64,000 nt of DNA from Streptomyces sp. NBC_00287 (GCF_036173105.1 NZ_CP108053.1:1426001-1490000), one strand, 5' to 3'. Shown: positions 16,787-24,924, numbered from the stretch's first letter. The notes: generated by a model from the letters alone, not told the origin. A program made the numbers and translations.

Positions 16787-16866
16787 AAAACGAACGTTCC
16801 TTCTTGACAAGGGCGCGGGGCGAGCGGGACGGTGGTGTCACACCTAAAACGAATGATCGTTCTCTT
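16787..16866. promoter_or_regulatory. two TetR operator-like palindromes
   Basis: Site 1 (16787-16804) contains AAAACGAACGTTCC with the perfect core GAACGTTC, just ahead of the tetR start. Site 2 (16846-16866) contains AAAACGAATGATCGTTCTC with arms AACGA and TCGTT, ahead of the divergent gene. Both share AAAACGAA. Matching sites on both sides of a divergent promoter are typical for TetR autoregulation. Confidence 0.6.
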
Positions 16867-16912
16867 TAAATCCCACACACGCAAAGCGCCACCGCACACG
16901 CAAGGGGAAGTC

Positions 16913-17878
16913 ATGTCCACCCGCCGCCGACTGATAGCGGTCGTCGTCCTCGTCCCGCTCCTCGCGGCCCTCGCCCTGTGGGCCTTCGCCTGGCCCGCCG
17001 CCCGCAGCGCACCCCGCGACCTGCCGCTCGGCGTGGCAGGGCCGGCCACCGCCACGGCTCAGCTGGAGGAACGACTCGGCCGGCACGAGGGAGCGTTCGA
17101 GATCCACCGCTACGCCGACGAGGCCGCCGCCCGCGACGCCGTCGAGGACCGGTCCGTATACGGCGCGATCGTCGTCACCCCCGAGGGCACCGAGCTGCTC
17201 ACCGCCTCCGCGGCGAGCCCCGTCGTGGCCCAGTTGCTCCAGGAACAGATGGGGCGGCAGGCCGACGCGACCGTCGACGTGGTGCCCGCGTCCGAGCACG
17301 ATCCGCGGGGCGCGGCCCTGACCGCGAGCGTGCTGCCGCTCGCCCTGGCCGGTATCGCGGCCGGTGCGGTGGTGACCCTCCTCGGGCTGCGCGGCGCCCG
17401 GGCGGCGGCGGCCCTGGTCGGTTCCGCCGCGCTGGTGGGCGTTGCCGCCACCGCCGTGGCGCACAGCTGGCTGGAGGTCATCGGCGGCAACTGGTGGGCG
17501 AACGCAGGGGTGTTCGGGCTGGCGACGCTTGCGGTGAGCGCTGCCGTCGCCGGTATGGCGGCCCTGCTCGGGCCCGCCGGGATCGGGATCACCTCGGGCC
17601 TGGTCATGCTGTTCGGCAACCCCTTCTCCGGGGCGGCCTCGGCGCCGGAGATGCTGCCCGAGCCGGTCGGCGCGATCGGGCAGTGGCTGCCGCCGGGCGC
17701 GGGCGCCAGTGCGCTGCGCTCGACGGCCTTCTTCGACGGTGCCGCGGCGACCGGCCCCGCCCTGACCCTCACCTGGTGGGCGGCGCTGGGCCTGGGCGCC
17801 GTCATGCTCGGCGCCCTGCTGAAGCAGCGGAAGGCGAGTGAACCAGCACCCGAGCGGGAACTCGCCGAGGTCTCCTAG
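16913..17878 (+). CDS. ABC-2/YhgE-like membrane permease
   Basis: A 321-residue membrane protein starting at ATG 16913 with AAGGGGAAG upstream. One N-terminal helix (about 7-28), an extracytoplasmic domain (about 30-145) and five to six C-terminal helices (about 148-310) give the layout of YhgE/Pip or DUF3533-type ABC-2 permeases. No ATPase gene is adjacent. Divergent from the TetR regulator, which probably represses it. The region between residues 225-255 (LVMLFGNPFSGAASAPEMLP) resembles the conserved loop of this group. Export of a toxic or hydrophobic compound is a reasonable but unproven guess. Its stop overlaps that of the convergent antitoxin gene. Confidence 0.75.
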   Translation: MSTRRRLIAVVVLVPLLAALALWAFAWPAARSAPRDLPLGVAGPATATAQLEERLGRHEGAFEIHRYADEAAARDAVEDRSVYGAIVVTPEGTELLTASAASPVVAQLLQEQMGRQADATVDVVPASEHDPRGAALTASVLPLALAGIAAGAVVTLLGLRGARAAAALVGSAALVGVAATAVAHSWLEVIGGNWWANAGVFGLATLAVSAAVAGMAALLGPAGIGITSGLVMLFGNPFSGAASAPEMLPEPVGAIGQWLPPGAGASALRSTAFFDGAAATGPALTLTWWAALGLGAVMLGALLKQRKASEPAPERELAEVS

Positions 17879-18162
17879 GAAGCGCCCGGCCCCCTGTGCT
17901 CGGCGGCGATTCCGAAGCGCCGGCGTTCGCGGGGGGCCGAAGCGACCTCACGGACGCTGGAAACCGCGCTGATCACCTGCTCCTCCGGAACATCGGCGGG
18001 ATCCGCGAGCTGTTCGAGCCGTTCGAGGTCAGCGGCGGACACAAGGGCGACGAGGGGCTTGCCGTGGCGTGTCACGACGACGCGCTCACCGCCGTAGACC
18101 ACCCGGTTGATCAGGTCGGCGAGCTCAGCCCTGGCTTGCGTCACCGGAATCTCGTAGGCCAT
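17875..18162 (-). CDS. Phd/YefM-family antitoxin, no toxin adjacent
   Basis: A 95-residue protein with the Phd/YefM fold: MAYEIPVTQARAELADLIN, VVVTRHGKPLVALVS. These proteins bind DNA through the N-terminal part and neutralise Doc, YoeB or VapC-type toxins by the C-terminal part. No toxin gene is next to it: upstream is the divergent ClpP-like gene, downstream the convergent permease, whose stop codon it overlaps in CTAG. The Arg-rich tail (PRERRRFGIAAEHRG) is not a recognised neutralisation segment. A perfect palindrome sits just before the gene, fitting autoregulation. Confidence 0.88.
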   Translation of the reverse strand: MAYEIPVTQARAELADLINRVVYGGERVVVTRHGKPLVALVSAADLERLEQLADPADVPEEQVISAVSSVREVASAPRERRRFGIAAEHRGPGAS

Positions 18163-18179
18163 GGACCCATCATAACGTC

Positions 18180-18196
18180 ATGTACGTCCTGTACAT
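18180..18196. promoter_or_regulatory. ATGTAC-N5-GTACAT palindrome, candidate antitoxin operator
   Basis: A perfect 6-bp inverted repeat with a 5-bp spacer lies 18 nt upstream of the antitoxin ATG and within the promoter region shared with the ClpP-like gene. Phd/YefM proteins bind similar TGTAC-containing palindromes, which supports the assignment. Confidence 0.65.
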
Positions 18197-18259
18197 TTTT
18201 TACAGAGACAGCTGGGAGACAGCCCGGAGAGACAGCTCTGCCGCGAGGAGGGGGTCCCC

Positions 18260-18886
18260 ATGACCCGACCGTCCACACCGTCCGCCCGCCATGTCCTGCC
18301 CGAGTTCACCGAACGCACCAGCTCCGGAACCCGGACGCTGGATCCGTACTCCAAGCTCCTGGAGGAGCGGATCGTCTTTCTCGGGACGCAGGTGGACGAC
18401 ACCGCGGCCAACGACGTGATGGCGCAGTTCATGTACCTGGAGCACCAGTCCCCCGACCGGGACATCTCGCTGTACGTCAACTCCCCCGGCGGCCCGTTCA
18501 GCGCCATGTCCGCGATCTACGACACGATGCGGTACGTCACCTGTGACGTGGAGACGATCCTGCTCGGCCAGGCCGGACCGACCGCCGCCGTGCTGGTGGC
18601 CGCGGGCACGCCGGGCAAGCGGTTCGCCCTGCCGGGTGCACGCGTGGTGCTCAGCCAGCCCTCGCTGCCCGAGCCGATCGAGGGCCAGGCCAGCGATCTG
18701 GCCATCCAGGCCGAGGAGTTGACGCGCATTCGGGCCCGCCTGGAGGAGATGCTCGTACGGCACACCGGGCGCGACCCCGAGCAAGTGCGCGCGGACATCG
18801 AGCGGGACAAGGTGCTCGACGCCCGGGCGGCCATGGAGTACGGCCTGGTGGACGCCCTCATCCCGAGCCGCAAGGCCATGAGGTGA
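18260..18886 (+). CDS. ClpP-family protein lacking catalytic Ser and His
   Basis: A 208-residue ClpP/crotonase-fold protein that aligns end to end with ClpP ([55 protein letters not shown]). In active ClpP the serine is in GQAASM; here the same position reads GQAGPT, with Pro107 replacing Ser. The catalytic His of the IHQP motif is replaced by Ser132 (LSQP). The Asp (Asp179, ADIERD) is kept. It should therefore be proteolytically inactive but able to join heptameric rings. Start ATG 18260 has GAGGAGGGGG upstream. It is followed after 7 nt by a small unknown gene. Streptomyces have several clpP paralogues; which this corresponds to cannot be told here. Confidence 0.9.
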   Translation: MTRPSTPSARHVLPEFTERTSSGTRTLDPYSKLLEERIVFLGTQVDDTAANDVMAQFMYLEHQSPDRDISLYVNSPGGPFSAMSAIYDTMRYVTCDVETILLGQAGPTAAVLVAAGTPGKRFALPGARVVLSQPSLPEPIEGQASDLAIQAEELTRIRARLEEMLVRHTGRDPEQVRADIERDKVLDARAAMEYGLVDALIPSRKAMR

Positions 18887-18893
18887 CCCGCGG

Positions 18894-19202
18894 ATGCTGC
18901 CACCGGAGCTGCCGCCCCTGCCCGCCCTGACGCGCGCCGAGGGCGAGTTGATCGACCGTTACCTCGATGTGGTCGATCTGCTCGGGCGGATCAACCCCGC
19001 GCACCACGGCGACACCTACCGCGGGCTGCGCGCCGCCCAGGCGTTGGTCACCAAGGCGGCCGAACTGCGGGACGCACTGGCGCTCATGCACCAGCGGGGC
19101 GAGACCGAGGTGCACGCCCCCACGCTGGCGCGTGCGCTGCGTGTGCTGGACGGCGAACGCCGCACGGCTCGTGTCACGGTGCCGCCGCGCTCGGACAGTT
19201 GA
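18894..19202 (+). CDS. small helical protein co-transcribed with ClpP-like gene
   Basis: A 102-residue hypothetical protein, mostly predicted helix, with no signal peptide or membrane segment. It starts 7 nt after the ClpP-like stop, so the two are in one operon. The segment LIDRYLDVVDLLGRINP followed by RGLRAAQALVTKAAELRDAL is amphipathic and could make a coiled interaction surface. I do not recognise the family. Function linked to the inactive ClpP is a guess from position. Confidence 0.7.
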   Translation: MLPPELPPLPALTRAEGELIDRYLDVVDLLGRINPAHHGDTYRGLRAAQALVTKAAELRDALALMHQRGETEVHAPTLARALRVLDGERRTARVTVPPRSDS

Positions 19203-19550
19203 CGCACGTGGGCCCGGTCCGGACATCTCGCGGTGGCGACGAGGCGTCCGGGCCGGAGTTGAAACGGACCAAACGAGGTACCCCCTTTCGGCGTAGCCGT
19301 GTCTCCTTTTGCCGGCCCGTCAGGGTTGCGCAACGCGCGTAGCCTCAGAACCGAAACAGACGTTCCGATGCTGGTCCGGGCATCCCCCGGCGCCTCGACG
19401 CTAGTTCGAACGGAGCAGCGTCCACCCGAACGGGTGAGTGGTGAGTAACGCCACAAATCCCCGGTTCCGTTGGGATTTTCGGACATCCGTGAGCCAAGAT
19501 CCCTGTCTGACGACAAGCCCCCGCCACAGCGGCGGGGCGGTCCGGGCGGA
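19203..19550. other. long untranslated region upstream of riboswitch
   Basis: About 350 nt without a convincing gene. It holds a hairpin CCCCGCC-ACAGC-GGCGGGG (19519-19537) just ahead of the riboswitch, and must contain the promoter of the NlpC/P60 transcript, although I cannot point to a clear -35/-10 pair. Confidence 0.6.
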
Positions 19551-19748
19551 CGCCGAGTCCTGCCGCCGCCCGGATGACCGGTCGACAGGAGTGGATCGGC
19601 AGGAGTGGAGGACCCGAGCACGACGGGTCGCCGGCACGGAAGTCCGTGCCGAGCAGCCCTTGGGGTGAAGCCGCGTCAGCGGCCGGGCAACTTCGCCAGC
19701 CCGAATCCGACAGGTCATCCTTCACAGGCGGCTGACGAAGGGTTGCGC
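19551..19748 (+). promoter_or_regulatory. c-di-AMP riboswitch (ydaO/yuaA type)
   Basis: The leader of the NlpC/P60 gene carries the hallmarks of the ydaO family: the segment TTGGGGTGAAGCCG (about 19661), GGGCAACTTCGCC-AGCCCGAATCCGACAGG (split across 19686-19713), and the closing CAGGCGGCTGACGAAGGG (about 19725-19743), with several paired helices upstream including GGCACGGAAGTCCGTGCC (19632-19649). In actinobacteria this riboswitch precedes cell-wall hydrolase genes such as rpfA and NlpC/P60 genes, and c-di-AMP binding switches expression off. It ends right at the ribosome site of the downstream gene. Exact 5' limit is approximate. Confidence 0.9.
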
Positions 19749-20222
19749 ATGACTGCGCTCAATCGTGTCCCGTCGCTGATGGCCCGGGCCGGTACGGCCT
19801 CGGCTCTCACCATCGCCGCCGTGGGCGGCTCGATCGTGGCCCCTGGCCTCTCCGCCGAAGCGGAGGCGGCCACACCGGCGACGAAGGCACTCCAGGTCGC
19901 GGCCTCCAAGCAGGGCTCCCCGTACAAGTGGGGGGCTGTCGGACCGCACCGCTTCGACTGCTCCGGGCTCACGCTGTACTCGTACAAGAAGGCGGGCAAG
20001 AAGCTGCCTCGTACGGCGGCCCAGCAGTACAACAAGTCGCGCCACATCTCCGCCAAGAGCCGCAAGGCGGGCGACCTCGTGTTCTTCCACTCGGGGTCGA
20101 ACGTCTACCACGTCGGCATCTACGCCGGGAAGGGGAAGATCTGGCACGCCCCGAAGTCCGGGGACGTGGTGAGGCTGCAGAAGATCTGGACCAAGAGCGT
20201 CTGGTACGGCCGGGTGAGCTGA
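19749..20222 (+). CDS. secreted NlpC/P60 peptidoglycan hydrolase
   Basis: A 157-residue exported protein. A signal peptide (about 1-40, with a hydrophobic core TASALTIAAVGGSIVA and Ala-rich cleavage region) is followed by a minimal NlpC/P60 domain: catalytic Cys in RFDCSGLTLYSYK, His in VYHVGIYAG and polar third residue His in WHAPKSG. Such enzymes cleave gamma-D-glutamyl-diaminopimelate bonds in stem peptides. There are no extra binding domains. Expression is almost certainly controlled by the c-di-AMP riboswitch immediately upstream, linking osmotic or wall state to hydrolysis. Confidence 0.93.
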   Translation: MTALNRVPSLMARAGTASALTIAAVGGSIVAPGLSAEAEAATPATKALQVAASKQGSPYKWGAVGPHRFDCSGLTLYSYKKAGKKLPRTAAQQYNKSRHISAKSRKAGDLVFFHSGSNVYHVGIYAGKGKIWHAPKSGDVVRLQKIWTKSVWYGRVS

Positions 20223-20236
20223 CCGGCTGCCCCGAC

Positions 20237-20267
20237 GGGCGGCGGCGTCCCTGACACGCCGCCGCCC
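20237..20267. terminator. bidirectional hairpin between convergent genes
   Basis: GGGCGGCGGCGT - CCCTGAC - ACGCCGCCGCCC forms a perfect 12-bp stem with a 7-nt loop between the NlpC/P60 gene and the convergent LysE gene. There is no T-run, as is common for Streptomyces terminators. Confidence 0.75.
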
Positions 20268-20277
20268 TGACGGGTGC

Positions 20278-20892
20278 TCAGGCCGCCGCCTCGAGCAGCA
20301 GCAGCGCGCCCAGGGCCGTCAGCGCGGTGCCGGTGACGGTCTCGACGAGCCGGGCGGCGCGCGGTCGGCGCAGCCGGCGGCCGAGCCGGTCCACGAGCAG
20401 TGCCACGGCCGGGAACCACAGCAGGGCGAGCACCACCACGATCAGCGCCAGGAGCAGCGTGCGCGGCAGCGCGGGTGCGCCGGCGGGCACGAACTGCGGC
20501 AGCAGACTGAGGAAGGTGATCGGCGCCTTGGGATTGAGGGCGTTGGTGACGAACCCCTGCCGCAGCGGACGCGCGGCCGTCGCCGCCTCCTCGACAGCGG
20601 CCGTCCGCGGTCGGCGCAGGGCCAGCAGAGTCCGTATACCCAGGTACAACACATAGGCGCCACCCAGCAGTTGGAGCGTCCGGAACAGTGCAGGCACCGC
20701 GGCCAGGACCGCGGCGACCCCCGCGACCGCCAGCGCCGTGTGCAGCAGCAGCCCGCCCGCGACGCCCAGGGCGCAGGCGATCCCGGCCCGGCGCGAGACG
20801 AGGGCGTTGCGTACGACGACGGTGAAGTCGGCCCCGGGCATGGCGACCATGCCGGCGGCGACCCCGGTGAAGGCGAGGAGCTGTCCATCCAT
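20278..20892 (-). CDS. LysE/RhtB-family amino acid exporter
   Basis: A 204-residue membrane protein with six hydrophobic segments and the family signature near the N-terminus (GMVAMPGADFTVVVRNAL) and LGGAYVLYLGIRTL around residue 70. It exports amino acids or similar small molecules. Divergent from a LysR-type regulator across 90 nt, the usual arrangement for lysE/lysG-like pairs, which suggests the regulator senses the exported compound. Confidence 0.9.
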   Translation of the reverse strand: MDGQLLAFTGVAAGMVAMPGADFTVVVRNALVSRRAGIACALGVAGGLLLHTALAVAGVAAVLAAVPALFRTLQLLGGAYVLYLGIRTLLALRRPRTAAVEEAATAARPLRQGFVTNALNPKAPITFLSLLPQFVPAGAPALPRTLLLALIVVVLALLWFPAVALLVDRLGRRLRRPRAARLVETVTGTALTALGALLLLEAAA

Positions 20893-20951
20893 GGCAGCCA
20901 GCCTGCCGCGACTGAGCCTTCAGCAGGTATTTCGAATATCCTGGGTCTCCC

Positions 20952-20966
20952 TTAAGCAATGCTTTA
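20952..20966. promoter_or_regulatory. TTAAGC-AAT-GCTTTA inverted repeat, candidate LysR site
   Basis: A near-perfect inverted repeat (core AAGC-AAT-GCTT) lies 16 nt before the LysR start in the divergent promoter region. LysR regulators bind T-N11-A type dyads at such positions. Confidence 0.5.
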
Positions 20967-20982
20967 GGCAGGTGCCAGGACC

Positions 20983-21906
20983 ATGTACGACCCCACCCGG
21001 CTCGCGGCGCTCGTCGCGGTCGCCGAGGCCGGTTCGATCACCCGGGCCGCCGAGCGGCTCGGCTACACCGCTCCCGCACTCTCCCAGCAGCTGGCGAAGC
21101 TGGAGCGGGAGGCGGGCACACCCCTGCTCGTCCGGCACCATCGCGGCGCCCGGCTCACCGGCGCGGGCGAGCTGCTGGTGACGCGGGCCCGCCGGGTGCT
21201 GGACGAACTGGACCGCGCCCGGCATGAACTGGCCCGCCTCACCGGTCTGTCCGGGGGCACGCTCCGGCTCGGCACCTTCCAGACCGCGGGCGTCCATCTG
21301 CTGCCGCCGGTGCTCAGCGCGTTCCGCCGGGCCCACCCGGATGTGGAGCTGACCGTCGCCAACCACGAACCGCCCGCCGGGGTCGCCGCGGTGGCCGCCG
21401 GGGAGATCGATCTGGCGCTGACGCACACCTACGAGCCGGCGGAAGCGGTGGCGGTGCCGGCCTCCGTCACGCTGGAGCCGGTGCTGGTGGAGGAGCTGGT
21501 CCTGGTGACCGCCCCCGGGCATGCCCTGGCCGAGGGGACCTCGCGGCTCCCGCTGAGCGAGCTCGCCGGGCAGCCACTGATCAGCATGGCGCCGGATCAT
21601 CCGGCCCGGCAGGGGGTGGAGGCGGTACTGGCCCGGGCCGGGGCCACGCCGTCGGTGCTGGTGGAGACCCCGGTGTACGCGCTGGTGTGCGCGCTGGTCA
21701 GTGCGGGGCTCGGGGTCGGTGTCGTACCGGAGATGGTGGCGCGGACGGCGGTCACGCCGGTGGGGATGCGGGCGCTGGAAGGGGGCGAGTTGCGCCGTAC
21801 GATCTCGGTCGCCCGGCGGTCGGAGGGGGCGGCGCCTGCTGTGGACGCCTTCAGGGCGTTGCTGCGGGGGGCGTTTGCCAAGGCTCCTGCTGGACCACGG
21901 TGGTGA
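20983..21906 (+). CDS. LysR-family transcriptional regulator
   Basis: A 307-residue LTTR. The winged helix (about 1-60; LAALVAVAEAGSITRAAERL, APALSQQLAKLEREAG) is followed by a linker helix and a periplasmic-binding-like effector domain (about 90-300). It probably controls the divergent LysE exporter. The 3' end overlaps the convergent ATPase gene by 56 nt, unusual even for this compact genome but both frames are clearly coding. Confidence 0.92.
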   Translation: MYDPTRLAALVAVAEAGSITRAAERLGYTAPALSQQLAKLEREAGTPLLVRHHRGARLTGAGELLVTRARRVLDELDRARHELARLTGLSGGTLRLGTFQTAGVHLLPPVLSAFRRAHPDVELTVANHEPPAGVAAVAAGEIDLALTHTYEPAEAVAVPASVTLEPVLVEELVLVTAPGHALAEGTSRLPLSELAGQPLISMAPDHPARQGVEAVLARAGATPSVLVETPVYALVCALVSAGLGVGVVPEMVARTAVTPVGMRALEGGELRRTISVARRSEGAAPAVDAFRALLRGAFAKAPAGPRW

Positions 21907-22336
21907 CCGGGCGGGCCGGTACGGTCCAGGGCAGTTCGATGGAGACCGTCTTGCCGCCCTCGCGGGTGGGCCTGACTCTGAGTCTGCCGCCGCACTCGGC
22001 GGTCAACCAGCGGATGATCACCAGGCCCCTGCCGTTGTCCTGCTGGACGGCGGCGGGCAGGCGTTTGGGGAACCGCGGGTGGCTGTCGGTGACCCCGATG
22101 CGCAGTTGTTCGTCATGGTGGAGCTCGATGTCCACCGTGAAGGTGGGTGACTGGCCGAGGGTGTGCTGTACGGCGTTGGTGGCGAGTTCGGAGACGATGA
22201 GCCGGATGGTGTCGGCCTCGTCCGTCTCCGCGGGCAGCCCCCATTCCACGAGGGTGCTGACCACATAGCCCCGGGCCGCGGAGACCGAGGCGGGATCGCT
22301 CGGCAGAGTGACGGATGCTTCCAGATGGTCTGCCAT
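21851..22336 (-). CDS. RsbW-like ATP-binding protein (anti-sigma kinase type)
   Basis: A 161-residue HATPase_c protein. The ATG at 22336 (MADHLEASVTLPSDPASV) is preferred over 22486 because conservation starts there. Visible ATP-site motifs are LIVSELATNAVQHT (N-box) and NGRGLVIIRWL (G2). Streptomyces carry many such stand-alone kinases, often next to XRE/DUF397 genes as here (divergent, 212 nt away). They bind sigma factors or anti-anti-sigma factors; the partner is not evident. It overlaps the end of the LysR gene. Confidence 0.88.
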   Translation of the reverse strand: MADHLEASVTLPSDPASVSAARGYVVSTLVEWGLPAETDEADTIRLIVSELATNAVQHTLGQSPTFTVDIELHHDEQLRIGVTDSHPRFPKRLPAAVQQDNGRGLVIIRWLTAECGGRLRVRPTREGGKTVSIELPWTVPARPVTTVVQQEPWQTPPAATP

Positions 22337-22548
22337 GGCGACGTCGTCCCTTTCCCACGGGACCGCAGTCCGACACGGAGCGGATGGTTCGAGTACGGTC
22401 CCGGACTGGTGCTTCGTCGCCAGACTGCCATTACCGCGCCGGTCACGGTGGCGATCCACCAAGATATGCATATATCTGTCGCTCAAAGCGGTGAACTCTG
22501 CTACGCGAGACCGTATTTGGGCGGCCCGGTTGGAGTAAGGAGTAGCGC

Positions 22549-23415
22549 ATGCAGCACGGTCCCGCAGTACGCCGCCGAAAGCTGGGCGCCGAACTGCGTG
22601 CGTTGCGCACCGGTGCGGGGCTCACCAGTGGTGAGGCGGCGCGTCTGGTGGGCTGGCACCAGTCGAAGGTGAGCCGGATCGAAACCGGCGCCAGCGGGGT
22701 GAAACCGGCCGATGTGCGGTTACTGCTCGACGCCTACGGCATCGCCGACTCCCAACTACGGGAGTTGCTGCTGGTGTTGGCGGGGTCCGACGTCGGTGCC
22801 GGCCGGCACCACTGGTGGCACGCGTATCGCGGGGTGCTGCCGCCGACCTACCGGGACTTCATCAGCCTGGAGTCCCAGGCGAGCGCGATGAGCACGCTGG
22901 AGACCTCCGTGGTGCCGGGGCTGTTGCAGACGCCCGAGTACGCGCGGGCGGTGACCCGGGCCGCGGTGGGCGGCCTGGACGAGACGGACGAACGCCTTGA
23001 TGCGCTGGTCGAGGTGCGCCTGGCCCGCCAGGACGTGCTGCGCGGCGAACCGCCGCTGGAGCTGAGCGCCGTGCTGGACGAGGCGGTGCTGCGGCGCAGG
23101 ATCGGTGGTCCGGGGGTGATGGCCCGACAGCTGTGGCGGCTGGTGGAGGCGGGGCGGTTGCCGCAAGTGCGGTTGCAGGTCCTGCCGTTCACGGCCGGGG
23201 CGCACGTCGGCATCACCGGACCTTTCGTTATCTTCTCATTTTCGCGCACTTCTGATCTGGATGTGGTTGTTCTCGACCACTTGACGAGTAGCCTCTACCT
23301 CGAACGGAAAGAAGACCTCCAGGCGTACACGGAGGCCTTCGCCACCCTTCAGTTCCACGCCCTTTCGCCCGAGGAATCGTTGGACTACATCGCCGGGATA
23401 GCTGACGGCGCGTAA
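22549..23415 (+). CDS. XRE helix-turn-helix regulator with DUF5753
   Basis: A 288-residue protein with an N-terminal XRE domain (about 12-65; LGAELRALRTGAGLTSGEAA, WHQSKVSRIETG) and a C-terminal DUF5753 domain (about 95-280; YRDFISLESQASAMSTLE, VVPGLLQTPEYARAV, LQVLPFTAGAHVGITGPFV). ATG 22549 follows GGAG. This is the WhiJ/AbaA-orfA type of Streptomyces developmental regulator that typically pairs with a DUF397 protein, present 9 nt downstream, and with an ATPase, present upstream. Likely influences morphological differentiation or antibiotic production. Confidence 0.93.
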   Translation: MQHGPAVRRRKLGAELRALRTGAGLTSGEAARLVGWHQSKVSRIETGASGVKPADVRLLLDAYGIADSQLRELLLVLAGSDVGAGRHHWWHAYRGVLPPTYRDFISLESQASAMSTLETSVVPGLLQTPEYARAVTRAAVGGLDETDERLDALVEVRLARQDVLRGEPPLELSAVLDEAVLRRRIGGPGVMARQLWRLVEAGRLPQVRLQVLPFTAGAHVGITGPFVIFSFSRTSDLDVVVLDHLTSSLYLERKEDLQAYTEAFATLQFHALSPEESLDYIAGIADGA

Positions 23416-23424
23416 GGAGGCACC

Positions 23425-23652
23425 ATGTCTGCACTGCCTCGGAACGTACCTTCCAGTACCGAACTGCATGACGTGCGCTGGCTGCGCAGCAGCTACAGCA
23501 CGGGCGCGAACAACTGCGTGGAGACCGCTCGGCCGCTGACCGGTCCCTGGGCCGGACTGCTCGCCGTACGCGACTCCAAGGCCCCGGCCGGGCCCGCGCT
23601 GCTCTTCTCCCCCGAGAGCTGGGCGGACTTCACGGCCGCGATCCAATCCTGA
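23425..23652 (+). CDS. DUF397 protein
   Basis: A 75-residue protein with the DUF397 core WLRSSYSTGANNCVETA, VRDSKAPAGPALLFSPESW. It follows the XRE/DUF5753 regulator with AAGGAGG ahead of ATG 23425. In such pairs the small protein is thought to counteract the regulator; the mechanism is not established in general. Confidence 0.93.
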   Translation: MSALPRNVPSSTELHDVRWLRSSYSTGANNCVETARPLTGPWAGLLAVRDSKAPAGPALLFSPESWADFTAAIQS

Positions 23653-23734
23653 CCGTTCTGATCAAGTTCCGATCAACTTCCGTTCAGTATCGATCAGTTC
23701 GCCAGCCGCGCCGGCAGGGCCGTGTCACGCCGAC

Positions 23735-24862
23735 TCATGGTCGTGTCTCGCCGATGACCCGTACAGCGCGTTCGATCTGCCCGTCCGTGAGGTCCGCGCG
23801 GGCGGTCAGCCGCAGCCGTGAGATGCCGTCGGGCACGGAAGGAGGACGGAAACAGCCCACGGCGAGGCCCGCCGCCCGGCAGTCCGCCGCCCAGCGCACG
23901 GCCCCCTCCGGGGAGGGCGCGCGCACGGAGACGACCGCCGCGTCCGGACGCACCGCCTGATGGCCCGCGGCCGTCAGGCGGGCGTGCAGTTCGCCTGCCA
24001 CCGCACGCGCCCGGGCCGCCCGCTCCGGTTCCCGGCGCAACAGCCGCAGGGCCGAGAGGGCGGCACCGGTCGCGGCGGGCGCCAGACCGGTGTCGAAGAT
24101 GAACGTCCGTGCGGCGTTGACCAGATGGTCGATCACCCGGGCCGGACCGAGCACGGCACCGCCCTGGCTGCCCAGTGACTTGGACAGCGTCACCGTGACC
24201 ACCACGTCGTCGGCGCCCGCGAGCCCCGCCGCGTGCGGGGCGCCCCGGCCGCCGTCGCCGAGAACACCCAGGCCGTGCGCGTCGTCGACGACGACTCCCG
24301 CGCCGTACTCCCGGCAGGCCGCCGCCAGCTCGGCCAGCGGGGCGGCGTCGCCGTCCACCGAGAAGACGGTGTCGGAGACCGCGACGGCCGGTCCGTCATG
24401 CGTCTGGAGCGCCTTGCGCACGGCCTCCGGCTCGGCGTGCGCGACCACCTGGGTCGTACCGCGGGCCAGCCGGCAGCCGTCGATCAGCGAGGCATGGTTG
24501 CCCGCGTCGGAGACGATCAGTGAGCCGTGCGGCCCCAGCGCGGTGACCGCGGCGAGGTTGGCGGCGTAGCCGGAGGAGAAGACCAGCGCCGCCTCGAAGC
24601 CGCAGAAGTCCGCCAGCTCCCGCTCCAGCTCGCCGTGCAGCTCCGTCGTACCGGTGACGAGCCGGGAGCCCGTCGCGCCGCCGCCCCAGGTCCGCGCCGC
24701 CCGGGCCGCGCCCTCGGTGACCTCCGGATGGTGGGCCAGGCCCAGATAGTCATTGCTGGCCAGATCCAGCAGCGGCGAGTCGGCGGGGCGAGGGCGCAGC
24801 GTCCGTACGAGTCCGGCGCGGCGGCGCAGCTCCGCCTGCTCGTCGATCCAGCCGAACGCCAT
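23735..24862 (-). CDS. bioF: 8-amino-7-oxononanoate synthase
   Basis: A 375-residue alpha-oxoamine synthase that condenses pimeloyl thioester with alanine in biotin synthesis. Motifs: [16 protein letters not shown] near the N-terminus, GSTGSRL-like [32 protein letters not shown] and the PLP Lys in [11 protein letters not shown]. Encoded divergently from bioBAD, sharing a 147-nt promoter region with two inverted repeats. No pimeloyl-chain genes (bioC, bioH) are present. Confidence 0.95.
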   Translation of the reverse strand: MAFGWIDEQAELRRRAGLVRTLRPRPADSPLLDLASNDYLGLAHHPEVTEGAARAARTWGGGATGSRLVTGTTELHGELERELADFCGFEAALVFSSGYAANLAAVTALGPHGSLIVSDAGNHASLIDGCRLARGTTQVVAHAEPEAVRKALQTHDGPAVAVSDTVFSVDGDAAPLAELAAACREYGAGVVVDDAHGLGVLGDGGRGAPHAAGLAGADDVVVTVTLSKSLGSQGGAVLGPARVIDHLVNAARTFIFDTGLAPAATGAALSALRLLRREPERAARARAVAGELHARLTAAGHQAVRPDAAVVSVRAPSPEGAVRWAADCRAAGLAVGCFRPPSVPDGISRLRLTARADLTDGQIERAVRVIGETRP

Positions 24863-24924
24863 GGGTCCTCCGGGGATTTTGTAGGCAGCGCACAGACACT
24901 AGCGGGACGACCAGGCACCCAGGG

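Noticed and set aside
17875..18886. Reading the Phd antitoxin and ClpP-like gene as a classic toxin-antitoxin pair
   Set aside because: ClpP-fold proteins are not known toxins of Phd, and the genes are divergent.
23653..23734. Reiterated GATCA motifs between DUF397 and bioF
   Set aside because: Too short and irregular to support a specific element; possibly part of a weak terminator.
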